Of a stretch of DNA of 64,000 nt, positions 25,974 through 35,441 are shown piece by piece. The DNA is from Vibrio gallicus (GTDB lineage: Bacteria > Pseudomonadota > Gammaproteobacteria > Enterobacterales > Vibrionaceae). The position numbers and the translations under genes were made by a program. The stretch is taken from NCBI RefSeq assembly GCF_024346875.1, contig NZ_AP024871.1, positions 1,178,001 to 1,242,000 on the forward strand, read 5' to 3'. The notes under the pieces are model-generated. The model was not told the DNA's origin. It searched no databases and saw only the letters and a list, made by a program, of their open reading frames with translations. The first letter of the stretch is position 1, and every line of letters starts with the position of its first letter.

Positions 25974-26234
25974 TTACTTCTTACCAATAGGTCGGTTTTC
26001 TTTCGGCTTTAAAGTGATCTTGCCAAAACCAAGCTTTTTGAAGTAATTGTCGCGATAATCGCGAGCGGCTTTGGTGTCAGACACGGCTTCAATCTGCTGT
26101 TCCATTTTTAGGAACTCTTTAATATCAATGCCTTCTGCTTCAGCAACGGCTTCATGGATAGAGCGGAACTGCTGATAAGAAAACAGCAGCTCTTTCGGTT
26201 GTTTGTTATAAGTGTATAAAATTGTACGTGCCAT
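25974..26234 (-). CDS. Small hypothetical protein of the MscS/ATPase operon
   Basis: 86 residues from ATG at 26234, which has AAGG nine bases upstream; another ATG at 26255 overlaps the channel gene and has no such site. Sequence MARTILYTYNKQPKELLFSYQQF, then an E-rich helix region (HEAVAEAEGIDIKEFLKMEQQIEAV) and a basic, lysine-rich tail. No signal or membrane segment, so cytosolic. I recognise no family. It is the third gene after the membrane ATPase and the MscS channel. Confidence 0.75.
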   Translation of the reverse strand: MARTILYTYNKQPKELLFSYQQFRSIHEAVAEAEGIDIKEFLKMEQQIEAVSDTKAARDYRDNYFKKLGFGKITLKPKENRPIGKK

Positions 26235-26244
26235 ATAATTTGCC

Positions 26245-27123
26245 TTAAGAAGCATTCACCGCAATGCGCGGTGGAGTAATGTTATGTTGACGGAACTCTT
26301 TCATCACCCGCAAAGTGATGTCAGTTTCGAACAGTTTCTCATACGCAGTATCCACTACGTAAGCCTTACAGGTCAATTGAATGGCCAAATAGTTGTCTGT
26401 AATGGACTGTTTGACTAAAACAACAACAGGTTTAGGCAGATGGATATAGCGACTGGATGAGGCGGCTTCTTGAATCAATGTCCGAGCAAGGTCGATATCT
26501 TGATCAACCCCGACGAAAAAGGGGATGACTACCTGCATATCCAGCGCGCCATAGTTACCGCTAATTGTCACTTCATTTAAAAATTTGTTATTAGGGATCG
26601 TAATAATATCGTCATTAAGGGTACGCATACGCACCGAGCGTAGCCCAATAGTGATGATATCTCCGTAGTTGCCTTCAAAGGTGACGCGGTCACCAACCTG
26701 AAATGGACGGTCTATCATCACCGTAAGACCTGCGATAAATGACGCAGCGAGATCCTTTAACGCAAAACCAACGGATACTGCCAAGGTACCACCGATCAAT
26801 GCCAAAATATGGTCATTGATACGAAAACTGATCATAAACACCACTAAACCCGCAGTGACATAGATAAAGAACTGAAAGAAAGACTGAGCTTTCTGCAAAA
26901 TCATACGATACTGAACAAACTGGGTGCTGACACTTTCTACGATGGAGTCCACAAAGCGCAGTAGTAGCCATGTGCATGCCACAATTACGATAGAGAAGAG
27001 CACGCCGCCCCAACGGATTAAGGTTGCAAACTCCTCAAATGAATCAATGTTTGGTATCTCTTCTGTAGCCCATGTTGGAAAGCTGCAAACAACAAGAACC
27101 ACAAGCCATAAAATTTTCTGCAT
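26245..27123 (-). CDS. MscS-family mechanosensitive ion channel
   Basis: 292 residues. A signal peptide (MQKILWLVVLVVCSFPTWA) is followed by three predicted membrane helices (about 35-57, 80-100, 107-135). Then comes the MscS pore and beta-domain core: GGTLAVSVGFALKDLAASFIAG, DRPFQVGDRVTFEGNYGDIITIGLRSVRMRT and the IPNNKFLNEVTISN-like loop, with an alpha/beta cytoplasmic vestibule. MscS channels open under membrane tension to vent solutes. It lies one base after the ATPase stop (TAATATG), which argues for coupled translation and joint function. Confidence 0.9.
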   Translation of the reverse strand: MQKILWLVVLVVCSFPTWATEEIPNIDSFEEFATLIRWGGVLFSIVIVACTWLLLRFVDSIVESVSTQFVQYRMILQKAQSFFQFFIYVTAGLVVFMISFRINDHILALIGGTLAVSVGFALKDLAASFIAGLTVMIDRPFQVGDRVTFEGNYGDIITIGLRSVRMRTLNDDIITIPNNKFLNEVTISGNYGALDMQVVIPFFVGVDQDIDLARTLIQEAASSSRYIHLPKPVVVLVKQSITDNYLAIQLTCKAYVVDTAYEKLFETDITLRVMKEFRQHNITPPRIAVNAS

Positions 27124-27124
27124 A

Positions 27125-29467
27125 TTATTTTACCAATAGGTGCTGACGGTGAAGAACATTAGTGATGTGACGGAACCAGTGATCTGAAATCTTGGCTTTG
27201 TCTTCATTCCACTCTATATAGCCGCGACTCTGGAAGTAGCGCAGGGTACCGAGAACCTCAGCATGGGACAGGCGAGTACATTCCGATAACTCTTCTTGAC
27301 TGGCGACCTCTAATTGCACGATAGAGCGCAGTACTGCCAGCATGGGCTTGGGCATGGATTCTAATTCTTGAGATTCTGGTGCTCTAAATAATCGCACCAC
27401 AACGGAATCATCTTGCTTGTCACGCCTTAGAGAAAGCCTAAAGAAGCGCAAAGAAACGGTAGGGTTTCCATCCGCATAATGCCAAAGAATACGATAGAAG
27501 CCTTTGCGTGCTCGTTCTTCTTCACTAATATTTTCATGGTCCCATTGCTTGGGTACAACTAACCCTTCAAACGACAGTTTATTATCATCACTTTGGTTGA
27601 TTCGTGACTCTAGTAACTGTGCTATTTGTACTTCATTCCAGCGCGGCAAAAATGCAACCCAGTCAAAAAGTAGACGCTCACCACGAGCTCGATCCACAAA
27701 TCGCCAGTTGGCTTTCTCTATTGCCAGTACAGCGCGATGGTTTTTCTTAGAGCGACGCAAGAGGTTGGTAAACTTAATTAATCCGTTTAAGCCTCCTACC
27801 ATGGGCTTAACCAGTCGCTGCCCATTGTCCAACGCAATCATATAGCTTTCATTACTCTTACGTAGGTGGTTTAGAATCTGAATTTCACCCACTTCACGGT
27901 CTAAACCAAGCTGCTCTGCAAAGTCTTGGATAAGCTCGTTGTAACCGGTGTAAGGGCAGTTGAGGTATATAGGGGTCGCATTCTTCACCTTGAACAGAAT
28001 TTGTTTTAAGAAGGTCGTTGTGCCAATACCACGTTCGCCTGAAATAACGCAAACCGCCGGTTGATTGGATAGAACGTAGCGTGAGATGTTTTTAAACTCG
28101 TCGGTCGCATAATCAATGAGTGTACTTTCCTCGTGCCCAGGGGTGACATACTTAAATGCCTCTTCACCACGGATACGCACCAAAGTACTAGATTGTGCCT
28201 CGTTCTCATTTTGTTTAGCCACTTCAATCTTAAACAGATAGGCAAGCCCTTGACTGAAGAAGGTATATTTAGACAGTCGACTTACAATCAGGGTCTGTAT
28301 AGTTGTAACTGTTATCCATATGATTCCGATCACAGAGGCAAGTATATTGAGTAAAAATGTGTCTTGGTTTCGTTCAGCCCAGCTAACCCAAACCGGTTTA
28401 TCTTGTATATTGGCCATTCGGCTAAAGATAATTGGACGCCATTTTTTCAGTAGGCGCACTGATATCAATACGAACCAAAATAACACTAATGTAGATATCC
28501 AATAATAAATCGTACCTTTACCTACGGTACGTTGTGATATCTGTAAAATAACCCCAACAAAGATAAAGCTCCATACATACCAGCGAATAGTAGATAAGCG
28601 TAAGGCGATAATTTTGGGTGATGAACTGCGGCTATTACGGTATGTAAACTCTAATAAAAAGCTAATCGCAATTGAACCACCTAGAATCCACCAAGTGAAG
28701 ATCTCCAGTACAATCAACTGGTTGAGGCTAGGTATTGTGGTGAGCACCCGCAATGAGAGAGTGATTGCAATTAATACCGCTATGGCACGGTTGGCGCGAC
28801 TAATGTACCAGATCAAACGTACCCACAAAGACGGAGAATGATTCAGCTCCAGTTGTGATTTACGGAATCCCTCAATAAGGCGCTTGCTGTTGGTTAACCA
28901 CCATGTCAAAACAAAATAGATAAACAACACCTTGATGGTTGCCCATATAACCGGGATCGGCGAGATAAAGATATCTTTGATTAAGGCCTTAAAGCTGCGA
29001 AGTTGCCAATGCAGTAAGAACTCACCATTTAAGCGCGTGATATACCATTCGAGCTTAAATTGTGTCACGCCTGATGGACCAAACCCAGTGACTAACTCTT
29101 TAGTTGATGTGCTAGAAAGCCTAATGAGCTTTTCTTTGCTGTGTCCTAGGTGAGATAAGGTTAACCAGGTTTTCTCTGCTGCTTGCCAATTTTCCGCGCT
29201 GGATTGCTTGCGATATTGGCTGAGTTGGTTTGAAAATCGTTTAGCGTCGATTTGTTGTTGTTCTATTACCGCAGACAGTAATTGGTCAACCTTGTCGCTA
29301 TCTGCACCCGACATAAAAAGCGGTTCAGGCAATTTATTAACTTCAGATGCAATGGTTATTGCAACTTGGTCAACCTCAGGTTCGTCTGAAATTTGGTATT
29401 CCCATTCCGCTCGCGCAGAAAAAGAAAGCAGAATCAAAGCAAGAGAGATAAAAAAGTTTGTTCTCAT
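27125..29467 (-). CDS. Membrane-anchored AAA/STAND-like ATP-binding protein with a non-canonical P-loop
   Basis: 780 residues. Signal peptide 1-20, a periplasmic domain to about 160, roughly six membrane helices between 170 and 395, then a cytosolic P-loop domain and a C-terminal winged-helix-like part (about 690-780). The P-loop reads GERGIGTTTF (477-486): the lysine of GxxGxGK[ST] is a threonine, while YMIALDNG (542-549) is an acceptable Walker B. The following helical region resembles Orc1/STAND ATPases. It is the first gene of a three-gene operon with the MscS channel and an 86-residue protein, so it may gate or sense for the channel. No named family recognised. Confidence 0.8.
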   Translation of the reverse strand: MRTNFFISLALILLSFSARAEWEYQISDEPEVDQVAITIASEVNKLPEPLFMSGADSDKVDQLLSAVIEQQQIDAKRFSNQLSQYRKQSSAENWQAAEKTWLTLSHLGHSKEKLIRLSSTSTKELVTGFGPSGVTQFKLEWYITRLNGEFLLHWQLRSFKALIKDIFISPIPVIWATIKVLFIYFVLTWWLTNSKRLIEGFRKSQLELNHSPSLWVRLIWYISRANRAIAVLIAITLSLRVLTTIPSLNQLIVLEIFTWWILGGSIAISFLLEFTYRNSRSSSPKIIALRLSTIRWYVWSFIFVGVILQISQRTVGKGTIYYWISTLVLFWFVLISVRLLKKWRPIIFSRMANIQDKPVWVSWAERNQDTFLLNILASVIGIIWITVTTIQTLIVSRLSKYTFFSQGLAYLFKIEVAKQNENEAQSSTLVRIRGEEAFKYVTPGHEESTLIDYATDEFKNISRYVLSNQPAVCVISGERGIGTTTFLKQILFKVKNATPIYLNCPYTGYNELIQDFAEQLGLDREVGEIQILNHLRKSNESYMIALDNGQRLVKPMVGGLNGLIKFTNLLRRSKKNHRAVLAIEKANWRFVDRARGERLLFDWVAFLPRWNEVQIAQLLESRINQSDDNKLSFEGLVVPKQWDHENISEEERARKGFYRILWHYADGNPTVSLRFFRLSLRRDKQDDSVVVRLFRAPESQELESMPKPMLAVLRSIVQLEVASQEELSECTRLSHAEVLGTLRYFQSRGYIEWNEDKAKISDHWFRHITNVLHRQHLLVK

Positions 29468-29684
29468 GATTATCTTGAGCCCAGATGTATAGAATAAAGA
29501 TATACTCGCAAGTCTAGTTCACTCTGATTCAATTCTGAAATTTTTTCATAAAAAACATAAAATTAGGTGCAACTAGTTTCTATTAAAAGTGTGATTTATA
29601 TTCCTAAAATAGAAGCTGCTATCGGTTTTAACCGTAACTCATATATGCTGATATATAGTGAGTCATACATGCTAGGAGGCTGGG

Positions 29685-30398
29685 TTGAAATTTCCTTTTA
29701 AAAATATCGTTATATTAACTGGAGCGGGTATCTCCGCAGAGTCCGGTATTCAAACTTTTCGCTCTCAAGATGGTTTATGGGAAGAACATCGTATTGAAGA
29801 TGTCGCAACACCAGAGGGATATATTAAAAATCCCGAGTTAGTGCAGTCTTTTTATAACAAACGTCGTGAGAAATTACAGTCGGCCGAGGTAAATCCTAAC
29901 TCAGCTCACCAAGCATTAGGGAAACTGCAGCACCGCCTTGATGGCCAGGTGACAGTGGTAACTCAAAATATTGATAACCTGCATGAAAGAGGCGGCAGTG
30001 AGGGCGTTATGCATATGCATGGCGAGCTTCTCAAGTCGCGCTGTAGTGAATCCGGGCAGGTATTTGAACAATTAGGTGATATTAGTCAGGGAGATTTGTG
30101 CCATTGCTGTCAGATACCGCAACAGTTGCGGCCACATATCGTTTGGTTTGGAGAGATGCCTCTAGGACTTGATGCCATCTATTCGGCAATACAACAAGCC
30201 GATCTGTTTGTATCTATAGGGACTTCTGGGGTGGTGTATCCAGCGGCTGGTTTTGTTCATGAAGCACGGCTACATGGCGCGCATACTATCGAAATCAACC
30301 TTGAACCAAGCGCAGTACAAAGTGAGTTTGAAGAGAGACGTTACGGACTTGCCAGTATTGAAGTGCCCAAGTTGGTGGACGAATTATTGACCCCTTAA
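29685..30398 (+). CDS. cobB: NAD-dependent protein deacylase CobB (sirtuin)
   Basis: Removes acetyl and, in this class, succinyl groups from lysines using NAD. 237 residues. [26 protein letters not shown], catalytic H in HMHGELL, zinc cysteines in KSRC and DLCHCC, and [12 protein letters not shown] are intact. The Y-x-x-R pair (FYNKRR), which binds succinyl-lysine in SIRT5-type enzymes, is present. The start is TTG at 29685 directly after a perfect AGGAGG; no in-frame ATG lies nearby. The end overlaps the convergent binding-protein gene by 15 nt. Confidence 0.94.
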   Translation: MKFPFKNIVILTGAGISAESGIQTFRSQDGLWEEHRIEDVATPEGYIKNPELVQSFYNKRREKLQSAEVNPNSAHQALGKLQHRLDGQVTVVTQNIDNLHERGGSEGVMHMHGELLKSRCSESGQVFEQLGDISQGDLCHCCQIPQQLRPHIVWFGEMPLGLDAIYSAIQQADLFVSIGTSGVVYPAAGFVHEARLHGAHTIEINLEPSAVQSEFEERRYGLASIEVPKLVDELLTP

Positions 30399-31481
30399 AT
30401 GCAAACGGCTTTTTACCAATTGAAAGCTGTGCTCGTAATTTAAGCGACTATTAGGATAGGTTAATAAAAATTGACCATCTTCAATTGCCTCATCAGGAAT
30501 TAGGCTAATCGTATCGTTTTCTATATCGATGCTATCGAGGTTAGGGGTCAAACCTGTATGGCGAGTTAGAGCAAGTTGGGTTTGTCTATCGGTTAAATAG
30601 TTAATTAACTGATAGGCTTGGTCGTGTTTTGTCGTATGTTGCAGCATTGACAGGGCGTAAATATCCAATAGGGCACCTTCAGATGGCCAAACAACCTCAA
30701 TATTGCCACCATCTTGATTTACCTCAAAAGCTTGAGCGTTGGTCAATAAACCAATAGAAACTCTACCCGATAAAAAGTGAAGTTCTGGGTTGCGGTCTGC
30801 TAAGAAGGCGGTATTAGAGGCCAGCGCCTCTAGCCACTCTTGAGCATACTGAATCTGGATTTTTGACGGATTATTGATGGGATAGCCTAGCTCAATTAGT
30901 GCAATACTGACCATGATCTGCGAATCATTTGGAAATAAAAGTTGCCCAGACCATTGTGAGTCTAATAAGTCACTCCAACTATCGACTAACGAGGAGGGCA
31001 ACATATTAGCATCCGTCGCAATTCCCATACCCTCAATCAAAAGCGGTACTGAGTATTGGCTATAGGCATCGAGTAATCCAATATGGAGCTCTGGTTTAAA
31101 GTCTTGTCTATGAGTTAGCTTATGCTGCTCTATTGGAGCAAAATATTGTGGAAGACTATTTTTTTTCGGATAGAAACTGTAAGGAAGTATTGCAACATCT
31201 ATACTACTGGCATTGATACCAGAGTGGCTAGGTATGATATGCGGATTGTATTCGCGCTGCACAATCTCAATACCAGTTTCATTAGTAAACTGCTGTATTA
31301 CGTGGTCTGGAATCATACCCTGGGGTGAGTACAAGGTTAAAGATTGACTAGAGTGTTCGTTTTTTGTATTTATCGATGTTGCTCGTTTTTCGAATGTGAG
31401 TGATTCTTTAGCAGACGCTTGAAATATAAAGAAAATAGTCGGAAAAACCAGTACTAAAATAAAACGAAGTGTGCTTGTCAT
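30384..31481 (-). CDS. Orphan extracellular solute-binding protein (PotD/thiamine-binding type)
   Basis: 365 residues with a signal peptide (about 1-24, FIFQASA) and a two-lobed periplasmic binding-protein fold. [26 protein letters not shown] opens lobe one, [18 protein letters not shown] crosses the hinge, and [20 protein letters not shown] lies near the ligand site. These are features of group D proteins such as PotD/PotF and related binders. No ABC permease or ATPase gene accompanies it here, so it must serve a distant transporter or act as a sensor. It is convergent with cobB and overlaps it by 15 nt. Confidence 0.8.
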   Translation of the reverse strand: MTSTLRFILVLVFPTIFFIFQASAKESLTFEKRATSINTKNEHSSQSLTLYSPQGMIPDHVIQQFTNETGIEIVQREYNPHIIPSHSGINASSIDVAILPYSFYPKKNSLPQYFAPIEQHKLTHRQDFKPELHIGLLDAYSQYSVPLLIEGMGIATDANMLPSSLVDSWSDLLDSQWSGQLLFPNDSQIMVSIALIELGYPINNPSKIQIQYAQEWLEALASNTAFLADRNPELHFLSGRVSIGLLTNAQAFEVNQDGGNIEVVWPSEGALLDIYALSMLQHTTKHDQAYQLINYLTDRQTQLALTRHTGLTPNLDSIDIENDTISLIPDEAIEDGQFLLTYPNSRLNYEHSFQLVKSRLHLRGQ

Positions 31482-31738
31482 TTATACCTATTGTGAGTCT
31501 TGTTGTATAACAAAGTGTGACTTGAGCCGCATTATATATGAGCCAATCTAAGTTTGCACCTACCAAATCACATTTTGTATTGCATCTGTTGATGTCATGA
31601 CTTCTCCTTTTAACGTGGACTTGAATATAAGCCATTACTAAAATGAGAGTTTGGCATAAAGGTATACCCCTCACTCGCTATTGTCGCTATACTTGCGCGA
31701 GAAAAATTTCGTTATATAGCAAGGATATCAACAGTTAA

Positions 31739-32572
31739 ATGAGTAACCCGATTGAGAAAGATTTTAACTTAGGAGGCAGTGTCGACAAGGCACTTAATGG
31801 CGATTTTGAATTAAAGCCAGTAGACGTGATACGTGAGGCATGGCAGTTGACCATGAAGAATTTATTTCGTTTTTCTCCCGCTATATTGTTACTGGTTGCT
31901 ATTCAAGCTGCTATTTTCATTTTCGCGTTAAAGTTACATATGGGCGATCTTAGTGCGCTATTAAATATAGTGAGTGATCCTGAAAATATTGACCCTTCGA
32001 TTTTTCAATCTGTGTTCATTGCAAACTTTAGCTATGAGGTGGTAACCGCTCCGCTTTATGCCGGTGTTGCATTGATGGCAATGAGCCATGCTGCGGGACT
32101 AAAAACTCAAACAGGCCAGATAACAAAGGGCCTGAACTTCACGCTATCGGTGATCATTGTTTCAATGATCAACCTTCTGCTACAAGCGATTTCTGGAACC
32201 CTATTTCCGTTCTTATCATTTTACCTTTCAATTGCGTTTAGCAATGCGATTCTACTGGTATGTGAAAAGCGGATGCGACCGATTCAAGCTCTTTGGACAT
32301 CATTACGAGGCGTAAATAAGCGTTTGTTTGCAGTGGCGACGATTTATTTTGTCGCAATGCTCATGTTTTTTGTTGGGGTGATGATGTATGGCCTAGGACT
32401 GATTATTGCAGTGCCATTTTTCTTCCATGTTAAGGGGATTATCTATCGCAATATGTTTGGTATTCGCCTGCAGGTTGTGACAACAGCTTCACCTGAAACT
32501 GATGATAATACTCAAGATGATGACAACTCTAATAATGGACCGCGCCCAGGCTCGAATACCTTTGATGCGTAA
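31739..32572 (+). CDS. Multi-pass inner-membrane protein of unknown function
   Basis: 277 residues. A polar N-terminus to about 38 (SNPIEKDFNLGGSVDKALNGDFELKPVDVIREAWQLT) is followed by about five or six membrane helices (near 43-65, 90-112, 130-150, 152-172, 195-235). The tail is acidic and low-complexity (TDDNTQDDDNSNNGPRPGSN). The architecture recalls small transmembrane proteins with a VIREAWQL-type amphipathic entry helix, but I cannot name the family. It overlaps the start region of the next gene and likely forms a two-gene operon with it. Confidence 0.78.
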   Translation: MSNPIEKDFNLGGSVDKALNGDFELKPVDVIREAWQLTMKNLFRFSPAILLLVAIQAAIFIFALKLHMGDLSALLNIVSDPENIDPSIFQSVFIANFSYEVVTAPLYAGVALMAMSHAAGLKTQTGQITKGLNFTLSVIIVSMINLLLQAISGTLFPFLSFYLSIAFSNAILLVCEKRMRPIQALWTSLRGVNKRLFAVATIYFVAMLMFFVGVMMYGLGLIIAVPFFFHVKGIIYRNMFGIRLQVVTTASPETDDNTQDDDNSNNGPRPGSNTFDA

Positions 32573-32576
32573 CAAG

Positions 32577-33236
32577 ATGAAAATAACCAAAAGATGGCAC
32601 TTACTGATGGCTCTTGTAGGCGCGTGCACCTTATCTTCGGCACACGCTCAAGAGTATATGTTTACCTATAGTAAACTGTATTCACCGCTAAAACATAACC
32701 TTCAACAACCAGACTCTAGGGTTAAAGTCGGACTGTTTTTTACAAACTTTCAGAGTAAGCATCCATGCACAATAGAAAAAGCCTGGATGGAAAAAGAACA
32801 GCACTATGAATCCCTGACTATTGCTGACAATAGTGAGATTATTGTTCCTTTAGACGACAATTTACGCAGTGCGAATCCACTAGTGTTTATTCATACTCAG
32901 CCCAACACCCGTTGTGATTATTCACTGGTAGTATTGGATAAAAAGCAGTGGCAAGGTAGGGTCAATCGAGAGAAGCTTGAGCATACTACCACTGAGATGC
33001 ATCAAACCCTTGCGGAATTAGGTGGGATGTTTTCTTCGTGGTTTACGCCTGATATATTGGGAGTAACCTTAGAGTTTGCACCCAATACAGCGCAAGATAT
33101 ATTACTATCGAATGGTAAAGTGATTAAGGTTGATGATAGCGATAGGGCGATACTGAAGTTAACCGACTTAAGTGACGGTGTCACTGCAAATATACCGATT
33201 ACAACTCAAAGAGTTATGCCATATATTAAGCAATAA
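32577..33236 (+). CDS. DUF2987-like exported protein
   Basis: 219 residues from ATG at 32577. An alternative ATG at 32565 overlaps the upstream stop, and neither has a strong binding site. The signal peptide is MKITKRWHLLMALVGACTLSSAHA. The mature part begins QEYMFTYSKLYSPLKHNLQQ, in the style of the Vibrio/Shewanella DUF2987 proteins, whose function is unknown. It has two cysteines that could form a disulphide (CTIEKAW and TRCDYS). It probably shares an operon with the membrane protein before it. The 3' part contains a perfect matS site. Confidence 0.8.
   Translation: MKITKRWHLLMALVGACTLSSAHAQEYMFTYSKLYSPLKHNLQQPDSRVKVGLFFTNFQSKHPCTIEKAWMEKEQHYESLTIADNSEIIVPLDDNLRSANPLVFIHTQPNTRCDYSLVVLDKKQWQGRVNREKLEHTTTEMHQTLAELGGMFSSWFTPDILGVTLEFAPNTAQDILLSNGKVIKVDDSDRAILKLTDLSDGVTANIPITTQRVMPYIKQ
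33172..33184. other. matS site inside the DUF2987 gene
   Basis: GTGACGGTGTCAC matches GTGAC-RNY-GTCAC perfectly. It lies 12.2 kb left of dif. Confidence 0.85.
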
Positions 33237-33263
33237 AAAAGAGGACCTTCGGTCCTCTTTTTT
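33235..33263. terminator. Bidirectional Rho-independent terminator
   Basis: AAAAAAGAGGACC and GGTCCTCTTTTTT flank the loop TTC, so both strands read a GC stem followed by six T. It serves the DUF2987 gene and the convergent ttcA. Confidence 0.9.
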
Positions 33264-33269
33264 ATTGGT

Positions 33270-34193
33270 TTAGATATTAGTCACGTCCAGTTGCATCTTT
33301 GGATCAAATTCAACTGGCTCAGGAGTGCTAACTTGTGGCATCTCTTCTTTATCAAAGCCAATATCGCCACCGTTAATCACCCCAGAATCTTTATCAATTG
33401 ACTTGAAATCGAATAGTTTATGGTCTGCAAGGTGACTCGGAACCACATTTTGCAGCGCCGTAAACATAGTCTCAATACGCCCAGGGAATTGTTTATCCCA
33501 ACCATTGAGCATCTGCTTGATATTCTGACGCTGTAGATTTGGCTGTGAACCACAAAGATTACACGGAATAATTGGATAGTCGCGCATTTGCGCAAATTTG
33601 ATGATGTCTTTTTCGCGGCAATACGCCAACGGACGAATGACAACGTGTTCGCCATTATCAGAAACAAGTTTTGGCGGCATGGCTTTCATTTTTCCGCCAT
33701 GGAACATGTTTAGGAAAAGTGTTTCTATAATATCATCGCGATGGTGACCAAGAGCAATTTTGGTTGCGCCGAGCTCTCTGGCTGTACGATATAAGATACC
33801 ACGACGCAAGCGTGAGCAAAGAGAGCAGGTGGTCTTTCCTTCAGGGATCTTATCCTGAACAATAGAGTAGGTGTCTTCTTCTACAATCTTGTACTCTACA
33901 CCTAAACTGTTTAGATATTCTGGCAAAATATGGTCAGGGAAACCCGGCTGTTTTTGGTCCAGGTTAACGGCAACAAGAGAAAACTGTATTGGCGCACTTT
34001 TTTGTAAGCTCATCAGGATTTCAAGCATAGTAAAGCTATCTTTACCACCAGATAAACACACCATGATGCGATCGCCTTCTTCGATCATATTAAAATCGGC
34101 AATGGCATTACCTGTGTTACGACGTAAACGCTTCTGTAACTTGTTTAAGTTGTATTGCTGCGCCTTGGTGGGTTGTTGAACTTGTTCGCTCAT
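33270..34193 (-). CDS. ttcA: tRNA 2-thiocytidine biosynthesis protein TtcA
   Basis: Iron-sulphur PP-loop enzyme that thiolates C32 of certain tRNAs. 307 residues. The ATP pyrophosphatase loop is SGGKDS (48-53). The conserved cysteine pairs are CSLC in [15 protein letters not shown] and CNLC in [40 protein letters not shown] also matches TtcA. The C-terminal ~45 residues form the variable acidic tail. It is next to uspE and fnr, a conserved gamma-proteobacterial group, but it has its own spacing and terminator. Confidence 0.96.
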   Translation of the reverse strand: MSEQVQQPTKAQQYNLNKLQKRLRRNTGNAIADFNMIEEGDRIMVCLSGGKDSFTMLEILMSLQKSAPIQFSLVAVNLDQKQPGFPDHILPEYLNSLGVEYKIVEEDTYSIVQDKIPEGKTTCSLCSRLRRGILYRTARELGATKIALGHHRDDIIETLFLNMFHGGKMKAMPPKLVSDNGEHVVIRPLAYCREKDIIKFAQMRDYPIIPCNLCGSQPNLQRQNIKQMLNGWDKQFPGRIETMFTALQNVVPSHLADHKLFDFKSIDKDSGVINGGDIGFDKEEMPQVSTPEPVEFDPKMQLDVTNI

Positions 34194-34272
34194 ACTGCTT
34201 CCGTTTAATGGTTAAACTTTTGGACAGGTATGATACGGATATTCAGGTTAGTTTCCAGTGAAAAATGGGACG

Positions 34273-34302
34273 CAAAAAAAATGGCGGTAATAAACCGCCA
34301 TT
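34273..34302 (-). terminator. Rho-independent terminator of uspE
   Basis: AATGGCGGT (34280-34288) pairs with ACCGCCATT (34294-34302). On the minus strand the stem runs into eight T, 11 nt after the uspE stop. Confidence 0.88.
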
Positions 34303-34313
34303 AAAATTACTAA

Positions 34314-35258
34314 TTATGCTTGTTTGGGATCCAGTGGACTGATGTATCCACTAGGCTTTAATGCCAGTACATCGCAGTTTATTTTGTCTATGATATTTTC
34401 CGCGGTGTTACCAAGGAAAACCGCCGACAATCCAGTTCGACCTGAGGTACCAATAATAACCAATCCGGCGTTAAAGTCATCAACCGCTGCGGGAATAACA
34501 TCTTGAGGAAGGCCCTGTTCAACAATGGTTTGAGCTTCGTCAATGCCATATTGTTGGCGTAAAGACTTCATGCTTTTCAGGTGATGACCTCGAACTGAAT
34601 CGGAGTAAATGGTGGGATCAAATTCAGGTAACTCCACAGTAATATTAGGTGGTGTTATTGGGTATGAGTTCACTAGGTGAGGCGTGGCGTTGAGACGGCG
34701 AGCTAAATCTAACGCACATTCGACCATATGTTGATTGAGCTCCATATGCAGTTCATTTTCAGACCCGACATGTACAGATGCAACAATATGACCATGCTCT
34801 GGCCAGTCATGCTCTTTTACCATTAGCACAGCACAAGGACATTTTCGCAATAGATGCCAATCAGTAGGGGTGAACAATACCGACTCCAATACATCGTGTT
34901 TGCGTGTAGTTTTTACTACGAGCTCGATATCTTGGGCAAATACTTCACTGATGATGGCTTCATAAGGGCGGTTATGCCACACCACTTTAATATCCAGTTG
35001 AATACTGTCATCAAGGTAAGGCGCTGCAATTTCCTTCATCCACTGTTTTCGTTGGTGGACAACACCGGCGCGCATAGCATCTCTTTCTTCATAAGAGAGC
35101 ATGGAGGTCATCTCATAAGAAAAATCGTATATGGCAAGAAAGAAGGTAATTCGGCTAGGAGAACGACTCTTTTTACCGATCTGCATGGCTCTAGCCAGTG
35201 CAGGTTGTTGCTCGGTATCAATGTTTGCAACAACTAATATGTTGTTATAGATACTCAT
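34314..35258 (-). CDS. uspE: Universal stress protein UspE
   Basis: 314 residues made of two tandem USP domains (about 1-150 and 155-305), the hallmark and length of UspE (E. coli 316). NILVVANIDTEQQPALARAMQIG opens the first and GTSGRTGLSAVFLGNTAENIIDKINCDVLALKP closes the second with the ATP-loop-like G-x2-G-x9-G pattern. E. coli UspE is linked to motility, adhesion and stress resistance. It lies between ttcA and fnr, as in other gamma-proteobacteria. A perfect palindrome at 35306-35324 lies in its promoter region. Confidence 0.93.
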   Translation of the reverse strand: MSIYNNILVVANIDTEQQPALARAMQIGKKSRSPSRITFFLAIYDFSYEMTSMLSYEERDAMRAGVVHQRKQWMKEIAAPYLDDSIQLDIKVVWHNRPYEAIISEVFAQDIELVVKTTRKHDVLESVLFTPTDWHLLRKCPCAVLMVKEHDWPEHGHIVASVHVGSENELHMELNQHMVECALDLARRLNATPHLVNSYPITPPNITVELPEFDPTIYSDSVRGHHLKSMKSLRQQYGIDEAQTIVEQGLPQDVIPAAVDDFNAGLVIIGTSGRTGLSAVFLGNTAENIIDKINCDVLALKPSGYISPLDPKQA

Positions 35259-35305
35259 AGGTCACCTTGTCTAATTATCGAGAATAGCGCTTAGATTAAA
35301 TAGGA

Positions 35306-35324
35306 ACGTGATAACGCATCACGT
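35306..35324. promoter_or_regulatory. Perfect palindrome upstream of uspE, possible operator
   Basis: ACGTGATAACGCATCACGT: 7-bp arms, 5-nt centre, 48-66 nt before the uspE start. The spacing fits neither CRP (arms six apart) nor FNR (four apart). The binding protein is unknown. Confidence 0.45.
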
Positions 35325-35441
35325 AAAGTACTAAACCTATAGAGTAATATTAGACGAAAAAATAGTGACTTATTAGTGGTTTAAAATATTTATAGTGAAG
35401 AATTTGAAGTGACTCACGAAGAGCCACTCTCGAATGAAGGG

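Noticed and set aside
26681..26693. matS-like GTGACGCGGTCAC inside the MscS gene
   Set aside because: Arms are perfect, but the Y position is G. It may be weakly bound; not listed as a site without binding data.
31408..31674. 88-codon minus-strand frame upstream of the binding-protein gene
   Set aside because: Covers the promoter and signal peptide region of that gene in another frame; composition is not protein-like.
35306..35324. CRP site before uspE
   Set aside because: The palindrome has the wrong spacing between half-sites for CRP and lacks TGTGA; kept only as an unknown operator.
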